Shown: positions 25,266 through 34,307 of the stretch, one piece after another
How positions within the stretch are numbered: the stretch's first letter is position 1
Layout of the letters: each line of letters opens with the position of its first letter
DNA from: JBBSJZ01 sp041739875
GTDB lineage: Bacteria; Planctomycetota; Planctomycetia; Pirellulales; Pirellulaceae
Reading direction: 5' to 3'
NCBI GenBank assembly: GCA_041739875.1
Contig: JBGSNA010000024.1
Location: 1-64,000, forward strand
Length of the DNA: 64,000 nucleotides
Notes under the pieces: generated by a model
What the model was told of the DNA's origin: nothing
The model's database searches: none
The model's input: only the letters and a program-made list of their open reading frames with translations
Program-made: the position numbers and the translations under genes

Positions 25266-28200
25266 ATGAAATTGAATTGCATGCGTTTGGCCATGCTCGT
25301 TTGCAGCGTCGTTGGTGTGATACTCGCCACTTCGTCGAACGTCACGGCAGCCGAGAAGCACAACATCTTGTTGATCGCTGGTAACCCGTCGCACGGATAT
25401 GGCTCGCATGAGCACTATGCCGGCTTGAAGGTGCTCGAAGAATCGCTCAACGCGAGCAGCGACTCCGTCCACGTGACGGTTGTTCGCGGATGGCCGGACG
25501 ATAAGTCGCTCGTCGACACCGCGGACTCGATCGTGATCTATTGCGACGGCGGCGAGCGTCACTTGGCGATCCCACACCTGGAAGCGCTGCGAACGAAACT
25601 GGCAACTGGTTGCGGATTCGCGTGTCTGCATTACGCCGTTGAAGTGCCCAAGGGACCCGTGGGCGATGACTTTCTCAACTTCCTTGGTGGCTATTTCGAA
25701 ACGCATTGGAGCGTCAATCCACATTGGGTCGGCGACTTCAAGACATTGCCCGAGCATCCCATCACGCAAGGTGTGAAACCATTCGCGACGAACGATGAGT
25801 GGTACTTTCACATGCGTTTCAATCCGACAGCCAAGGTAACGCCCATCCTCGCTGCGGTCGCTCCAGAAGATACGATGCGTCGTCCAGACGGTCCGCATAG
25901 CGGCAATCCAGACGTGCGTAAAAGCGTTGCCGCAGGTGAACCGCAAGTCGTTGCCTGGGCGTTCGAGCGTGCAGGTGGCGGACGCTCGTTCGGTTTTACC
26001 GGCGGCCACTATCACTGGAATTGGGGCAACGAAAATGTTCGGCGTTTGGTGACCAACGCAATTCGTTGGACGGCGGGCGATGAAGTTCCGGACAGCGGCT
26101 CAAAGCTTCAAGCCGCTCCCATGCAAAAACTCTTGGAGAACCAAGATTACGAACCACCCAAGAATTTTTCACCAGAGCAAACTGCGAAGGAGTTCCATTT
26201 ATCGGCAACGTCAACAAGCCCAAAAGCTCCATCAAGTTCTACGACAACTGCGAAGGTTAAACCACGGTTGCTCGAAGTCACACCCGTTGTAACGACCCAA
26301 ACCAGTCGACATCAAATCAACATGGACGTCTCCGTCGCGGGGGTTCGGGATTTGTTTCTGGTAGCAACGGACGGGGGGAATAGCTACGGATGTGATTGGG
26401 CTGATTGGATCGACCCCACACTCAAGGGAAAAGGCGGTTCAAAGTCGTTAACAGAGTTGGACTGGGTGGCTGCGACGAGCGGCTGGGGAGAAGTGCACAA
26501 GAACGCGAACTGCGCCGGTGAAGGTTGGTTGGTCCGCGGAGAAAAAGTCGGCAGCACCTGTTTGGGAACGCACGCCAACAGTGTGATCCACTACCAAATC
26601 CCTGAAGGTTTTGACCGATTCTCCGTCACTGCGGCACTCGATAGTGGCGGCACACGTCAGCAAGACGGCACCGCATCGAGCGTTCGGTTTGCGATTTTCG
26701 CTGACGCGGCACCAGAAAACCTCGGTGAATTCGACACAAAACTTGGCGACAACCTGCGGGAGTCGAGCGAAGCAGTGAGCGGGCTGACGGTAGCGGAGGG
26801 CTTGCAATTAACGCTGAGTGCGAGCGAACCGGAGCTTCGAAGCTTAACGAATCTCGATATCGACGATCGAGGACGGATCTGGGTTTGTGATGTAATGAAT
26901 TATCGTCGCAATGACGGTAGCCGACCCGAAGGCGACCGCATTCTCATTCTTGAAGACACGACCGGCGATGGCGTCGCCGATTCAGTGAAGACGTTTTATC
27001 AAGGCCGCGATATCGACTCCGCTATGGGGATTTGTGTTTTGGGTAATCAGGTCATTGTGACGGCAAGTCCCAATGTTTGGCGATTCACCGATGAGAACGG
27101 CGATGACATTCCCGATCGAAAAGAAGCCCTTTTTACTGACGTGGGCCAACCACAGCACGATCACTCGGCGCACTCGTTTTTGTTTGGCCCGGATGGCAAG
27201 CTTTACTGGAACTTTGGAAACACCGGCAAGCAAGTCAAAGATGGCAAAGGCCAAACAGTCATCGACATTCACGGTCGCCCGGTCGTTGACGATGGCAAGC
27301 CGCTGTTTGGCGGGATGCCGTTTCGATGCAATCTCGATGGCAGCGAATTTGAAGTGCTAGCTCATAACTTTCGCAATAATTGGGAAACCACCGTCGACTC
27401 GTTCGGCACTCTATGGCAGAGTGACAACGATGACGACGGCAATCGTGGCACACGAATTAACTTCGTGATGGAACAAGGCAATTACGGTTACCGCGATGAG
27501 TTGACTGGTGGGACATGGCAACAAGACCGAATCACGCTCGAAGAGGAGATCCCGCTTCGTCACTGGCATTTGAACGATCCAGGCGTTGTTCCGAACTTAT
27601 TGCAAACAGGCGCCGGCTCGCCGTCAGGGATCTGTTTTTACGAAGGCCGTTTGCTACCGCAGCGGTTTTGGAATTCGATGATCCACTGCGAACCGGGCGC
27701 CAATATCGTTCGGGCGTATCCAACCCAAGTTGACGGCGCGGGATACACCGCGACCATTGAACCACTTGTCACTGGTACGACCGACAAATGGTTCCGCCCA
27801 GCGGATGCTTGTGTCGCACCAGACGGATCCGTGTTCGTAACGGATTGGTACGACCCGGGCGTCGGTGGCCACCGCCAAGAAGACCTCGATCGCGGTCGAC
27901 TGTTCCGGATCGCACCACCAGGATCTAAGTACACGGCACCCAAGGTTGACTACAGCACAGCCACTGGAGCCGTCAGCGCGCTTCGCAGTCCGAACATGGC
28001 GACTCGCTACAAAGCTTGGATCGCACTTCACGAAATGGGCCTGGAGGCTGAATCGGCACTCTCAGACATTTATCGCGATGAGAATCCTCGCATGCGTGCA
28101 AGAGCGCTTTGGCTGCTTGGAAAGATCGATGGCCGCAGTCGATACTATGTTGATCAAGCTATGGCCGATAAGGACGCGGACATTCGTGTCACGGGAATTC

Positions 28201-29702
28201 GCTTAGCCAGGCAACTCGGTTTGTCGCTCGCGGAAGTTGGAGCCGAGTTGGCGTCCGATCCTTCGCCAGCAGTTCGCCGTGAACTCGCGATCGCGATTCG
28301 ATACGACAAGTCTAGCGCCATGCCAGACGTCTGGGCGAAACTTGCGCAAGGCTACGACGGCAAAGATCGCTGGTATCTCGAAGCGTTGGGAATCGCGAGT
28401 GACGTACGTCCAACGGAGTGCTTTGACGCATGGCTCGCGACAGTTCATGGCAAATGGAACTCGGACACCGGACGAGATATTGTCTGGCGAGTGCGTGCTG
28501 ACAAAGCCGCAGCCATGATGGTCGAGTTGGTCCAAAATCCAAAGCTGGCCCTAAGTGAAACCAATCGCTATTTCCGCAGCTTGGAGTATCACGACTCGGG
28601 AGTTCGCAACACAGCTTTACAATCCTTATTGGTTGCAAGTGCGGGTGAGGACAAAGCACGTGGAGATGCAGTCCTTGTGCGCGCGATCCAGCGCATGGAC
28701 GGCTTTGATGTCAACGGCAACCCAACCGCGAAAGCGGCTTTGTCACGGCACATCGAAAGCCAGAAAGGCACCGTGGAGTTCTTGAAACTTGTAAAGCAAT
28801 TCCAGCCTGAAGGGCTGGACGCGGCACTTGAGGAGCTGGCCCTTTCCACGTCGAACAATTCAGATGCCGTGGAAGCCGTTCGCTTGTTGCTCGAAAGCCC
28901 AAGTGGCCCAGGCAGCATTCGCAAATTACTTCAATCGGACAATACAGCGGCTGCGTCAAGGATTGCTGATGTACTCGGTTTACTTGGCAATGGCCGCGCG
29001 ATCAAGATTTTGAGTGATGTTGTTTCGGATGCCGAACGACCTTATGACGTGCGCAGCGCCGCCGTAAAAGGGATGGCCCGCAACAACTTGGGCGCGACCA
29101 CGCTCTTGGACCTGGCATCAAAATCCAAGCTACCTGGCGATACGCGGCTGCTTGCCGGTGGACTCTTATCACGAATGACGGACGAGAAGATTTTGGCTCT
29201 CAGCCGTGAACTGTTGCCGCAACCGCAACAAGCCAACCAAACACCCGTTCCAGCATTAGATACGCTTGTCGCGATTCAAGGTGATGCGAACAAAGGGCAA
29301 GAGTTGTTTCGAACCAAGGCAACTTGCAGCAACTGTCACCTCGTAAGTGGTTTCGGAAAGCAAGTCGGGCCGGACCTCTCAGAGATCGGCAGCAAACTCT
29401 CTCGAGAAGCGATGTTCACATCCATTCTCGATCCAAGTGCCGGAATTAGCCACAACTACGAAACGTACAATGTTCTGACGGATTCCGGCTTAGTCGTTGC
29501 GGGCGTTAAGGTGGGGGAGACCGACAGCGAAGTGGTGATTCGTACGGCGGAGGCGATTGACCGCACAATCTCCAAGGACGAAATCGAAGAAATCAAGAAG
29601 AGCGAAAAATCGATGATGCCGGATAGCCTTCACCAAACCGTCGACCAACAAGGTCTTGTCGATGTGGTCGAGTACTTGATGACGCTCAAGAAGAAGAGCT
29701 GA
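25266..29702 (+). CDS. ThuA + NPCBM + membrane-bound dehydrogenase + HEAT + haem-binding fusion protein
   Basis: About 1,478 residues. The start is ATG 25266, where MKLNCMRLAMLVCSVVGVIL begins a signal peptide; the upstream GTG at 25131 adds 45 residues with no sense. Order of domains: ThuA/glutamine-amidotransferase-like (about residues 30-280; LIAGNPSHGYGSHEHY, CLHYAVEVPKG); an NPCBM/NEW2-like carbohydrate-binding domain (about 340-500; LVATDGGNSYGCDWADW); a planctomycete membrane-bound-dehydrogenase propeller (about 530-900; DIDDRGRIWVCDVMNYRR); HEAT-like helices; and a C-terminal PVC-type haem-binding module with CSNCH (about residue 1355). This architecture is typical of planctomycete periplasmic sugar oxidation proteins; the electron acceptor and sugar are unknown. 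Confidence 0.93.
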   Translation: MKLNCMRLAMLVCSVVGVILATSSNVTAAEKHNILLIAGNPSHGYGSHEHYAGLKVLEESLNASSDSVHVTVVRGWPDDKSLVDTADSIVIYCDGGERHLAIPHLEALRTKLATGCGFACLHYAVEVPKGPVGDDFLNFLGGYFETHWSVNPHWVGDFKTLPEHPITQGVKPFATNDEWYFHMRFNPTAKVTPILAAVAPEDTMRRPDGPHSGNPDVRKSVAAGEPQVVAWAFERAGGGRSFGFTGGHYHWNWGNENVRRLVTNAIRWTAGDEVPDSGSKLQAAPMQKLLENQDYEPPKNFSPEQTAKEFHLSATSTSPKAPSSSTTTAKVKPRLLEVTPVVTTQTSRHQINMDVSVAGVRDLFLVATDGGNSYGCDWADWIDPTLKGKGGSKSLTELDWVAATSGWGEVHKNANCAGEGWLVRGEKVGSTCLGTHANSVIHYQIPEGFDRFSVTAALDSGGTRQQDGTASSVRFAIFADAAPENLGEFDTKLGDNLRESSEAVSGLTVAEGLQLTLSASEPELRSLTNLDIDDRGRIWVCDVMNYRRNDGSRPEGDRILILEDTTGDGVADSVKTFYQGRDIDSAMGICVLGNQVIVTASPNVWRFTDENGDDIPDRKEALFTDVGQPQHDHSAHSFLFGPDGKLYWNFGNTGKQVKDGKGQTVIDIHGRPVVDDGKPLFGGMPFRCNLDGSEFEVLAHNFRNNWETTVDSFGTLWQSDNDDDGNRGTRINFVMEQGNYGYRDELTGGTWQQDRITLEEEIPLRHWHLNDPGVVPNLLQTGAGSPSGICFYEGRLLPQRFWNSMIHCEPGANIVRAYPTQVDGAGYTATIEPLVTGTTDKWFRPADACVAPDGSVFVTDWYDPGVGGHRQEDLDRGRLFRIAPPGSKYTAPKVDYSTATGAVSALRSPNMATRYKAWIALHEMGLEAESALSDIYRDENPRMRARALWLLGKIDGRSRYYVDQAMADKDADIRVTGIRLARQLGLSLAEVGAELASDPSPAVRRELAIAIRYDKSSAMPDVWAKLAQGYDGKDRWYLEALGIASDVRPTECFDAWLATVHGKWNSDTGRDIVWRVRADKAAAMMVELVQNPKLALSETNRYFRSLEYHDSGVRNTALQSLLVASAGEDKARGDAVLVRAIQRMDGFDVNGNPTAKAALSRHIESQKGTVEFLKLVKQFQPEGLDAALEELALSTSNNSDAVEAVRLLLESPSGPGSIRKLLQSDNTAAASRIADVLGLLGNGRAIKILSDVVSDAERPYDVRSAAVKGMARNNLGATTLLDLASKSKLPGDTRLLAGGLLSRMTDEKILALSRELLPQPQQANQTPVPALDTLVAIQGDANKGQELFRTKATCSNCHLVSGFGKQVGPDLSEIGSKLSREAMFTSILDPSAGISHNYETYNVLTDSGLVVAGVKVGETDSEVVIRTAEAIDRTISKDEIEEIKKSEKSMMPDSLHQTVDQQGLVDVVEYLMTLKKKS

Positions 29703-29732
29703 TCCAATCCGCATCGGAGTCCATCGACGAAA

Positions 29733-29765
29733 AGAGCCGGCTTGCTACGTTAGCAAGCCGGCTCT
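29733..29765 (-). terminator. Strong hairpin terminator after the amt gene
   Basis: A perfect 15-bp stem, AGAGCCGGCTTGCTA (29733-29747) with its complement at 29751-29765, closed by a 3-nt loop. On the minus strand it is followed by TTTCG, giving a U-containing tail, 209 nt after the amt stop codon. On the plus strand it also lies 31 nt after the multidomain gene, where the tail is CACTTC, so it may act in both directions but better on the minus strand. Confidence 0.75.
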
Positions 29766-29974
29766 CACTTCGACATATTGTCTGGAATAGCAAGAAACCC
29801 CGACCCGCGGCGAACGAGGCGGACGCCCACCGCGGGCCATTGGGGCATCTTCTGGCCCAGGCAAGAGCCGAGAAGGCCGCAATGTCAATTCAATTTCTGT
29901 CGTCCCAACACCGGTTGTCCCGCCGTCGATGCGAACAAGTTCTTATCGACGACGGGACGGCGGTGGGTAGACGA

Positions 29975-31591
29975 TTAGTGGATTGCACCACCAGCGATCG
30001 CATCGGATGGATACGCGTGCATTCCGTGCTCGGAGATATCCAAACCAGCTTGCTCTTCTTCAGGCGAAACTCGAAGCATTCCGACGGCTTTGAGAACACC
30101 AAATACGATCAACATCGTGACGAATGCCCACACGCAGATCACCACAGTTCCGTACGCTTGAACTCCAATGAATCCAGCTCGGTCGAACAAGTCGGCACCA
30201 TCATCACCTGTTGGAATCGCACCGAACAATCCAGTCGCGATTCCGCCCCAGATGCCACACAGACCGTGAACCGGGAACGCTCCAACAGGATCGTCAATCT
30301 TCAACTTATCGAGCAAGATCGTGCCAAGAACCACAATCAATCCAGCAACGGCACCAATCGCAAGTGCACTGACTTGGTCCACACGATCACAGTTTGCGGT
30401 GATACCAACCAAACCACCCAAGACACCGTTGAGTGCCATCGTGAGATCCGGCTTGCCGAAGAGAACCCAAGCGGTGCACAGAGCAACAACACAGCCAGCG
30501 GCGGCGGCGATTGTTGTTGTCACAGCGATATAAGTCGTTGCCTCAGCATTGGACCAGCCAGCATAGGTCAATTGGCTTCCAGGATTAAATCCATACCAAC
30601 CAACCCAAAGGATGAACACACCGAGAGCAGCGAAAGTGATGTTGTGACCTGGAAGTGGAATGCTCTTGCCATCAGCACTGTACCGGCCAATTCTCGGCCC
30701 AAGCAGCAAAGCTCCAGCCAAGCCGGCGAAACCGCCGACTGCGTGGACCACGACGCTACCAGCAAAGTCCGCGAACCCTGCCTCAGCAAGAAATCCACCG
30801 CCCCACTTCCAGAAACCGCTGATCGGATAAACCAAACCAGTCAACACAGCACTGTAAATCAGGTAGCCAGCAAATTTCATCCGCCCAGCGACTGCACCGG
30901 AAACGATCGTTGCAGCTGTCGCGGCAAACGCGACTTGGAAAAGGAAGTCGGCACTGTTGCTCCAACCTGTGTCCAAGTTCGGCGCGTCAACGTCACGCGT
31001 TACAAACGAACCACTGAACCCGAAGTAACCACCGGCATAGTCGCCGCCTGGATACATCAAGCCGTAGCCGACGACAAGGTAGAGGATGACGCCCACTGCA
31101 AGATCGAGCACATTCTTCGCCAGAATGTTTACTGTGTTCTTGGAGGAGTTCAAACCGACTTCCACCATCGCGAATCCGGCTTGCATGAACAAGACGAGCA
31201 CCGCACAGATGAACATGATCAATGTGTTGATCGTGTACTCAAAGTCTTTCTGAAGCCCAATGCTGCCCGCGTCAGCGGCTGCAGGTTCTTCTGCTGCAGG
31301 TTCTTCTGCTGCAGGTTCTTCTGCTGCAGGTTCTTCTGCTGCAGGTTCTGCGGCTGCAGGTTCTGCGGCTGCAGGTTCTGCGGCTGCAGGTTCTGCGGCT
31401 GCAGGTTCTGCGGCTGCAGGTTCTGCGACTACTGCTGTGGCATCGCCACCCGCGTCGGTAGCTTCAACTGCTTCCGCTGCGACCGCCGGCTCCTCCTGAG
31501 CCGAAGCGACCGACGCGAGTGACATGCCAACTCCCAACGTCCCCACGAGGAGTGCGATAACGAGCCACGGAGCTCTTAAAGACTGAATCAT
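29975..31591 (-). CDS. amt: Ammonium transporter (Amt family) with periplasmic EPAAA repeat
   Basis: 538 residues. A cleavable signal peptide (to about ASVASAQ, residue 31) is followed by an extracytoplasmic Ala/Glu/Pro segment (about residues 32-108) made of ten 5-residue units, then an 11-helix Amt core of about 400 residues. Core hallmarks are present: FMQAGFAMVEVG, DFAGSVVVHAVGGFAGLAGA with the first pore His, and DDPVGAFPVHGLCGIWGG with the second. The protein conducts NH4+/NH3 across the inner membrane. No glnK/P-II gene is adjacent on either side, unlike the usual pairing. A strong hairpin follows. The repeat is far longer than a normal Amt N-terminus. Confidence 0.95.
   Translation of the reverse strand: MIQSLRAPWLVIALLVGTLGVGMSLASVASAQEEPAVAAEAVEATDAGGDATAVVAEPAAAEPAAAEPAAAEPAAAEPAAAEPAAEEPAAEEPAAEEPAAEEPAAADAGSIGLQKDFEYTINTLIMFICAVLVLFMQAGFAMVEVGLNSSKNTVNILAKNVLDLAVGVILYLVVGYGLMYPGGDYAGGYFGFSGSFVTRDVDAPNLDTGWSNSADFLFQVAFAATAATIVSGAVAGRMKFAGYLIYSAVLTGLVYPISGFWKWGGGFLAEAGFADFAGSVVVHAVGGFAGLAGALLLGPRIGRYSADGKSIPLPGHNITFAALGVFILWVGWYGFNPGSQLTYAGWSNAEATTYIAVTTTIAAAAGCVVALCTAWVLFGKPDLTMALNGVLGGLVGITANCDRVDQVSALAIGAVAGLIVVLGTILLDKLKIDDPVGAFPVHGLCGIWGGIATGLFGAIPTGDDGADLFDRAGFIGVQAYGTVVICVWAFVTMLIVFGVLKAVGMLRVSPEEEQAGLDISEHGMHAYPSDAIAGGAIH
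31278..31427 (-). repeat. Ten-copy 15-bp tandem repeat inside amt
   Basis: Ten perfect-length 15-bp units sharing GCTGCAGGTTCT. The first four (31278-31337) end in TCT and the last six (31338-31427) in GCG. On the coding strand they encode EPAAE x4 and EPAAA x6 in the periplasmic N-terminal segment. The unit is a multiple of three, so copy-number change would lengthen or shorten the segment without breaking the frame. Confidence 0.97.
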
Positions 31592-32068
31592 TTTCCTGTT
31601 ACGCCTTCTATGATGTGAAACCTGACGAGCGGCCGCGCGATCCGCGCGACACTCACTCTCTTGCTGTTAGCGGCCAACCGAAATCGGTTTCCAAATCGAC
31701 AACTCCTGCCCGGGCCATCATGCAGATTTGCTCGCGAGTCAATCGACAAAGATCCAACTGAAAGACCACGTCGCTGGCACCATTAAGCATCCGGCGGACC
31801 AAAGCATCTGCTACGACCGGAACTCACGACGCAAACTTATAAACTGCAAGCACTTGCGATTTTGAAAAATTTTCAAACTCGCTCGTAGACGACTTCCCCG
31901 AGTCCGTCGCTTGCCTGGGTCCTAGGCGACTCGCCCCCACGGCCGCCTGAAGAATAGGCACAAAATCAGCCTAGACGCTTGCGACAGAATCTAGCTAGAA
32001 ACCGGATCGATTCGGGGTCAACCGAACGATCCAGGCGGTAACCCACATAGATCACAAGGACGCCAGTT
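31592..32068. other. Divergent regulatory region of amt and a small gene
   Basis: 477 bases with no credible gene. Two palindromes lie close together: GCAAG-CA-CTTGC (31846-31857) and TTTGAAAA-A-TTTTCAAA (31861-31877), in an AT-rich stretch between otherwise GC-rich flanks. They could be operators or a promoter upstream element for either gene. I found no convincing sigma-54 site. Confidence 0.4.
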
Positions 32069-32311
32069 ATGAACGTTAATTTCTTTGAATGGTTGCGAGA
32101 CGGAGTTCGGCAATCGGTGCTGCTCGGAGTCAGTGACGCGATCGAACAAATTGGAACACCGGCCGATACCGAGGACTTGCATCCCAACGTGGCAGCGATG
32201 CTTCAAGGCGAGGGTGCCCCAAAAACAAAGCGAGTTGGAGCGAACAACTCTGCTGGACGCAAGCGACTTGGTCGCTCACTCAAAGACCTCAATCCTCAGG
32301 CCCAAGCTTAG
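32069..32311 (+). CDS. Small conserved-looking protein, unknown function
   Basis: An 80-residue protein with an AAGGAC ribosome site nine bases before ATG 32069. The N-terminal half (MNVNFFEWLRDGVRQSVLLG, then VSDAIEQIGTP) is amphipathic helix and looks conserved; similar short openings occur in hypothetical planctomycete proteins as far as I recall. The C-terminal half is basic (KTKR, GRKRLGRSLK) and probably disordered, with no membrane segment. It faces a convergent histidine kinase gene with 48 nt between stops. The function is unknown; the basic tail could contact nucleic acid or the membrane surface. Confidence 0.7.
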   Translation: MNVNFFEWLRDGVRQSVLLGVSDAIEQIGTPADTEDLHPNVAAMLQGEGAPKTKRVGANNSAGRKRLGRSLKDLNPQAQA

Positions 32312-32359
32312 TAAAGGCCCGAGCCTAGCAAAAAGCCTAAGCGAACCGCGTCGGAGAGG

Positions 32360-33094
32360 CTAACTCAGCCCGCTATGCGGTAACTTCAACTCCACACAAG
32401 TCGAATGGCCTGGACTCGAACGAACCGTGAGCTTGCCACCAGCAAGCTCAGCCCGGCCCTGCATGACCTGGAGACCAAAATGATCCCCAGTGACTGCCGA
32501 TGGATCGAAACCGATTCCATCATCCGTAATCGTAATTCGATACCACTGGAGATCGACGATCGAGGCAATTTCCACTCGCTTCGCTTTTCCATGCCTCACT
32601 GCATTCCGAACGGATTCGACCGTAACTCGGAAGGCAACAATCGCGAAATCATTGGCGAAATACTCGGTTTCGGGGCCAATGTGCCAAACAAGCTCCACGT
32701 CGCGACAAATTTCGTTGACCTGTTCCTGGGCAGCCTCTTTCCAAGTTCGGATAGAGAAATCGAGTGAATGAATGGATCCGAGCAATCGACGACTCCACTG
32801 CATCGCCTCATTCATCCAGCTAGCAATCTGGTTCAGCGACGCAGCTGCTTCTACTGGGTCGCAAGGGGACCTTTCGGTACTCAGTTTCAATGAAAGAACT
32901 TCGGCTTTGGCCCGAGCGGCATAGAGGAGAGGCACAAGGTCATCATGCAGATCATGACCGATTTGGGCTCTCTCTTGGTCAACGAGCCGTGCGACCTCAA
33001 CGCGACTCCAGTTCGATCGCGACTCACCAGCTGGATTGGAATGAGTGGCACCAGGGCCGTTGGATAACGAATGCCCCAGCTTGTCTTCGCTCAA
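32360..33094 (-). CDS. Soluble sensor histidine kinase (HisKA_3 type)
   Basis: 244 residues with no membrane or sensor domain. The dimerisation/phosphoacceptor helix contains QERAQIGHDLHDDLVPLL, with His50 the likely phosphorylated residue (NarX/DesK class). The HATPase has the N-box VESVRNAVRHGKAKR (Asn164), G1 box DDGIGFDPS and G2 box HFGLQVMQGRAELAGG. The start is TTG 33094, which overlaps the stop codon of the STAS gene as TTGA, so translation is coupled. No response regulator is adjacent. The coupling to a STAS protein suggests that partner provides the input or target. Confidence 0.88.
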   Translation of the reverse strand: MSEDKLGHSLSNGPGATHSNPAGESRSNWSRVEVARLVDQERAQIGHDLHDDLVPLLYAARAKAEVLSLKLSTERSPCDPVEAAASLNQIASWMNEAMQWSRRLLGSIHSLDFSIRTWKEAAQEQVNEICRDVELVWHIGPETEYFANDFAIVAFRVTVESVRNAVRHGKAKRVEIASIVDLQWYRITITDDGIGFDPSAVTGDHFGLQVMQGRAELAGGKLTVRSSPGHSTCVELKLPHSGLS

Positions 33095-33456
33095 CCGAAC
33101 CAGCCCTTCTTGTCGAAGCTTGCTAATGCTTTGTCTTCGGTGGTTTGGATGTTAAAGAGCTTGTTGAGCTTGGTGATTTTGAAAACTTCCATGACGTTAG
33201 CGGAGACTTCACAAAATACCAACGCGATTCCCTGGGCTTTGCAGCCCTTATTGAGCATGACCAGCTTGGTGATCATGGCGGACGACATAAACGAAACGCC
33301 GCGAAAATTGACAAGCAATTTCTTGTGAATTGCTTGCGGGATGATATCCATAATCTCTTTGCCAACCTGTTCGATCCGCTGGCTATCAAGAATCTTGCTG
33401 TCAGTAAAACCGACGATCAAGATTTCTTCGTGCATTTGGTTGGTAATGGCCGCCAT
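33091..33456 (-). CDS. STAS-domain protein (anti-anti-sigma type)
   Basis: 121 residues, a single STAS domain of SpoIIAA/RsbV type with no other module. The phosphoacceptor region VNFRGVSFMSSAMITKL has Ser58/Ser59 in the expected loop, though the usual Asp before the serine is Met. In this family the unphosphorylated form binds an anti-sigma kinase and releases a sigma factor. Here it is translationally coupled to a histidine kinase rather than an RsbW-like serine kinase. The ATG at 33456 is preceded by a weak GGA. Confidence 0.9.
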   Translation of the reverse strand: MAAITNQMHEEILIVGFTDSKILDSQRIEQVGKEIMDIIPQAIHKKLLVNFRGVSFMSSAMITKLVMLNKGCKAQGIALVFCEVSANVMEVFKITKLNKLFNIQTTEDKALASFDKKGWFG

Positions 33457-33599
33457 GCTGAGGATTCCGCGAGACCAGGTGAAGCAAATAAAGGATAAAC
33501 GCTAAGCTAAGCTACCGTGCATCGGTGCGACGGCACGAGGCTCTAGATTAACAGCCGACCCGGTCTATGGCAATTCGGCGCACCACTGGCACGGGATTT

Positions 33600-34307
33600 T
33601 CATCCAAGATCGTCCGCATTGAGCTGATCAACTAAAGCATCCAATTGATCGTCGCTGAGCCCTCGATGCGAACTGCCACGCGACACGTCCGCGACGGAGC
33701 TTGAGTCCAACTCCCTTTCGGGGGGAGCGACGGCATTCGTGCCGGTGACTGGGGTGGACCTCGACGAGCTGGCTAATCTCGCATTCAGGTCGACAGGCGT
33801 TTTTGGGCGAATCCCCACATCGCCGACCACTTGCTGTGTGTCCTTTTGTTTTGCTGGAGATGGAACAACACTGCTCATCAGCGAGAACGTCCGAACTTGC
33901 CGAAGCCGGAGTAACTCATACACTGCGCTGCAAACGTCGTCTGGCGACGCATATTGATTCAGGTCGAAAATGTAAATTCGTCGACCTGGAGCCGTGACCG
34001 AAGTCGTTTCAGTGGCTGCGGCAAGATCGCCAGAGTGCGCAAATCGTTTGCCTTCGATCCGGCAACGCGAGAACAGCCCAAGGACATGCTCCGGGGATTT
34101 CCAATCGAGGTAGACAAAATCACCCGTGATCGATTCAAGCGTCAAAAGATCCGTGGACTGAGCGTCCTCCAGCGACGAGGTGTTCACGAGGACCATATCA
34201 ATCCCAGGTCGCCCGATCATCTCGCCGACGATCCCCTCACCGATTCGTTGCGCAATCGGGCTTGCCGGGGGCGATTGGTTCATCACGACGTTCAAACGCA
34301 CAGCCAT
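33600..34307 (-). CDS. Hypothetical protein, last gene of the alpha-CTD operon
   Basis: 235 residues from ATG 34307, whose A is the last base of the NTPase stop codon (TAATG), so translation is coupled. An in-frame extension to 34349 inside the NTPase gene is unlikely. The N-terminal 150 residues look like an alpha/beta domain (IDMVLVNTSSLEDAQSTDLL, RIYIFDLNQYASPDDVCSAV). The rest is Ser/Pro/Arg-rich and disordered, ending in a short acidic helix (LSDDQLDALVDQLNADDLG) that could be a docking motif. No family recognised and no catalytic motif seen. Confidence 0.75.
   Translation of the reverse strand: MAVRLNVVMNQSPPASPIAQRIGEGIVGEMIGRPGIDMVLVNTSSLEDAQSTDLLTLESITGDFVYLDWKSPEHVLGLFSRCRIEGKRFAHSGDLAAATETTSVTAPGRRIYIFDLNQYASPDDVCSAVYELLRLRQVRTFSLMSSVVPSPAKQKDTQQVVGDVGIRPKTPVDLNARLASSSRSTPVTGTNAVAPPERELDSSSVADVSRGSSHRGLSDDQLDALVDQLNADDLG

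Noticed and set aside
25122..26015. Minus-strand open frame of about 297 codons
   Set aside because: Antisense to the ThuA domain of a firmly identified gene, with no family resemblance.
31278..31427. CRISPR-like regular repeat
   Set aside because: The 15-bp units are directly adjacent with no spacers and encode protein in frame within amt.
29840..31522. Long plus-strand open frame with repeated CRFFCC/CGCRF units
   Set aside because: It is the reverse complement of amt; its repeats are the shadow of the EPAAA repeat and its codon use is poor.
31775..31790. Sigma-54-like TGGCAC followed by AGCAT, upstream of the small gene at 32069
   Set aside because: The spacing between the GG and GC elements is nine bases, not ten, and the -12 element is poor.
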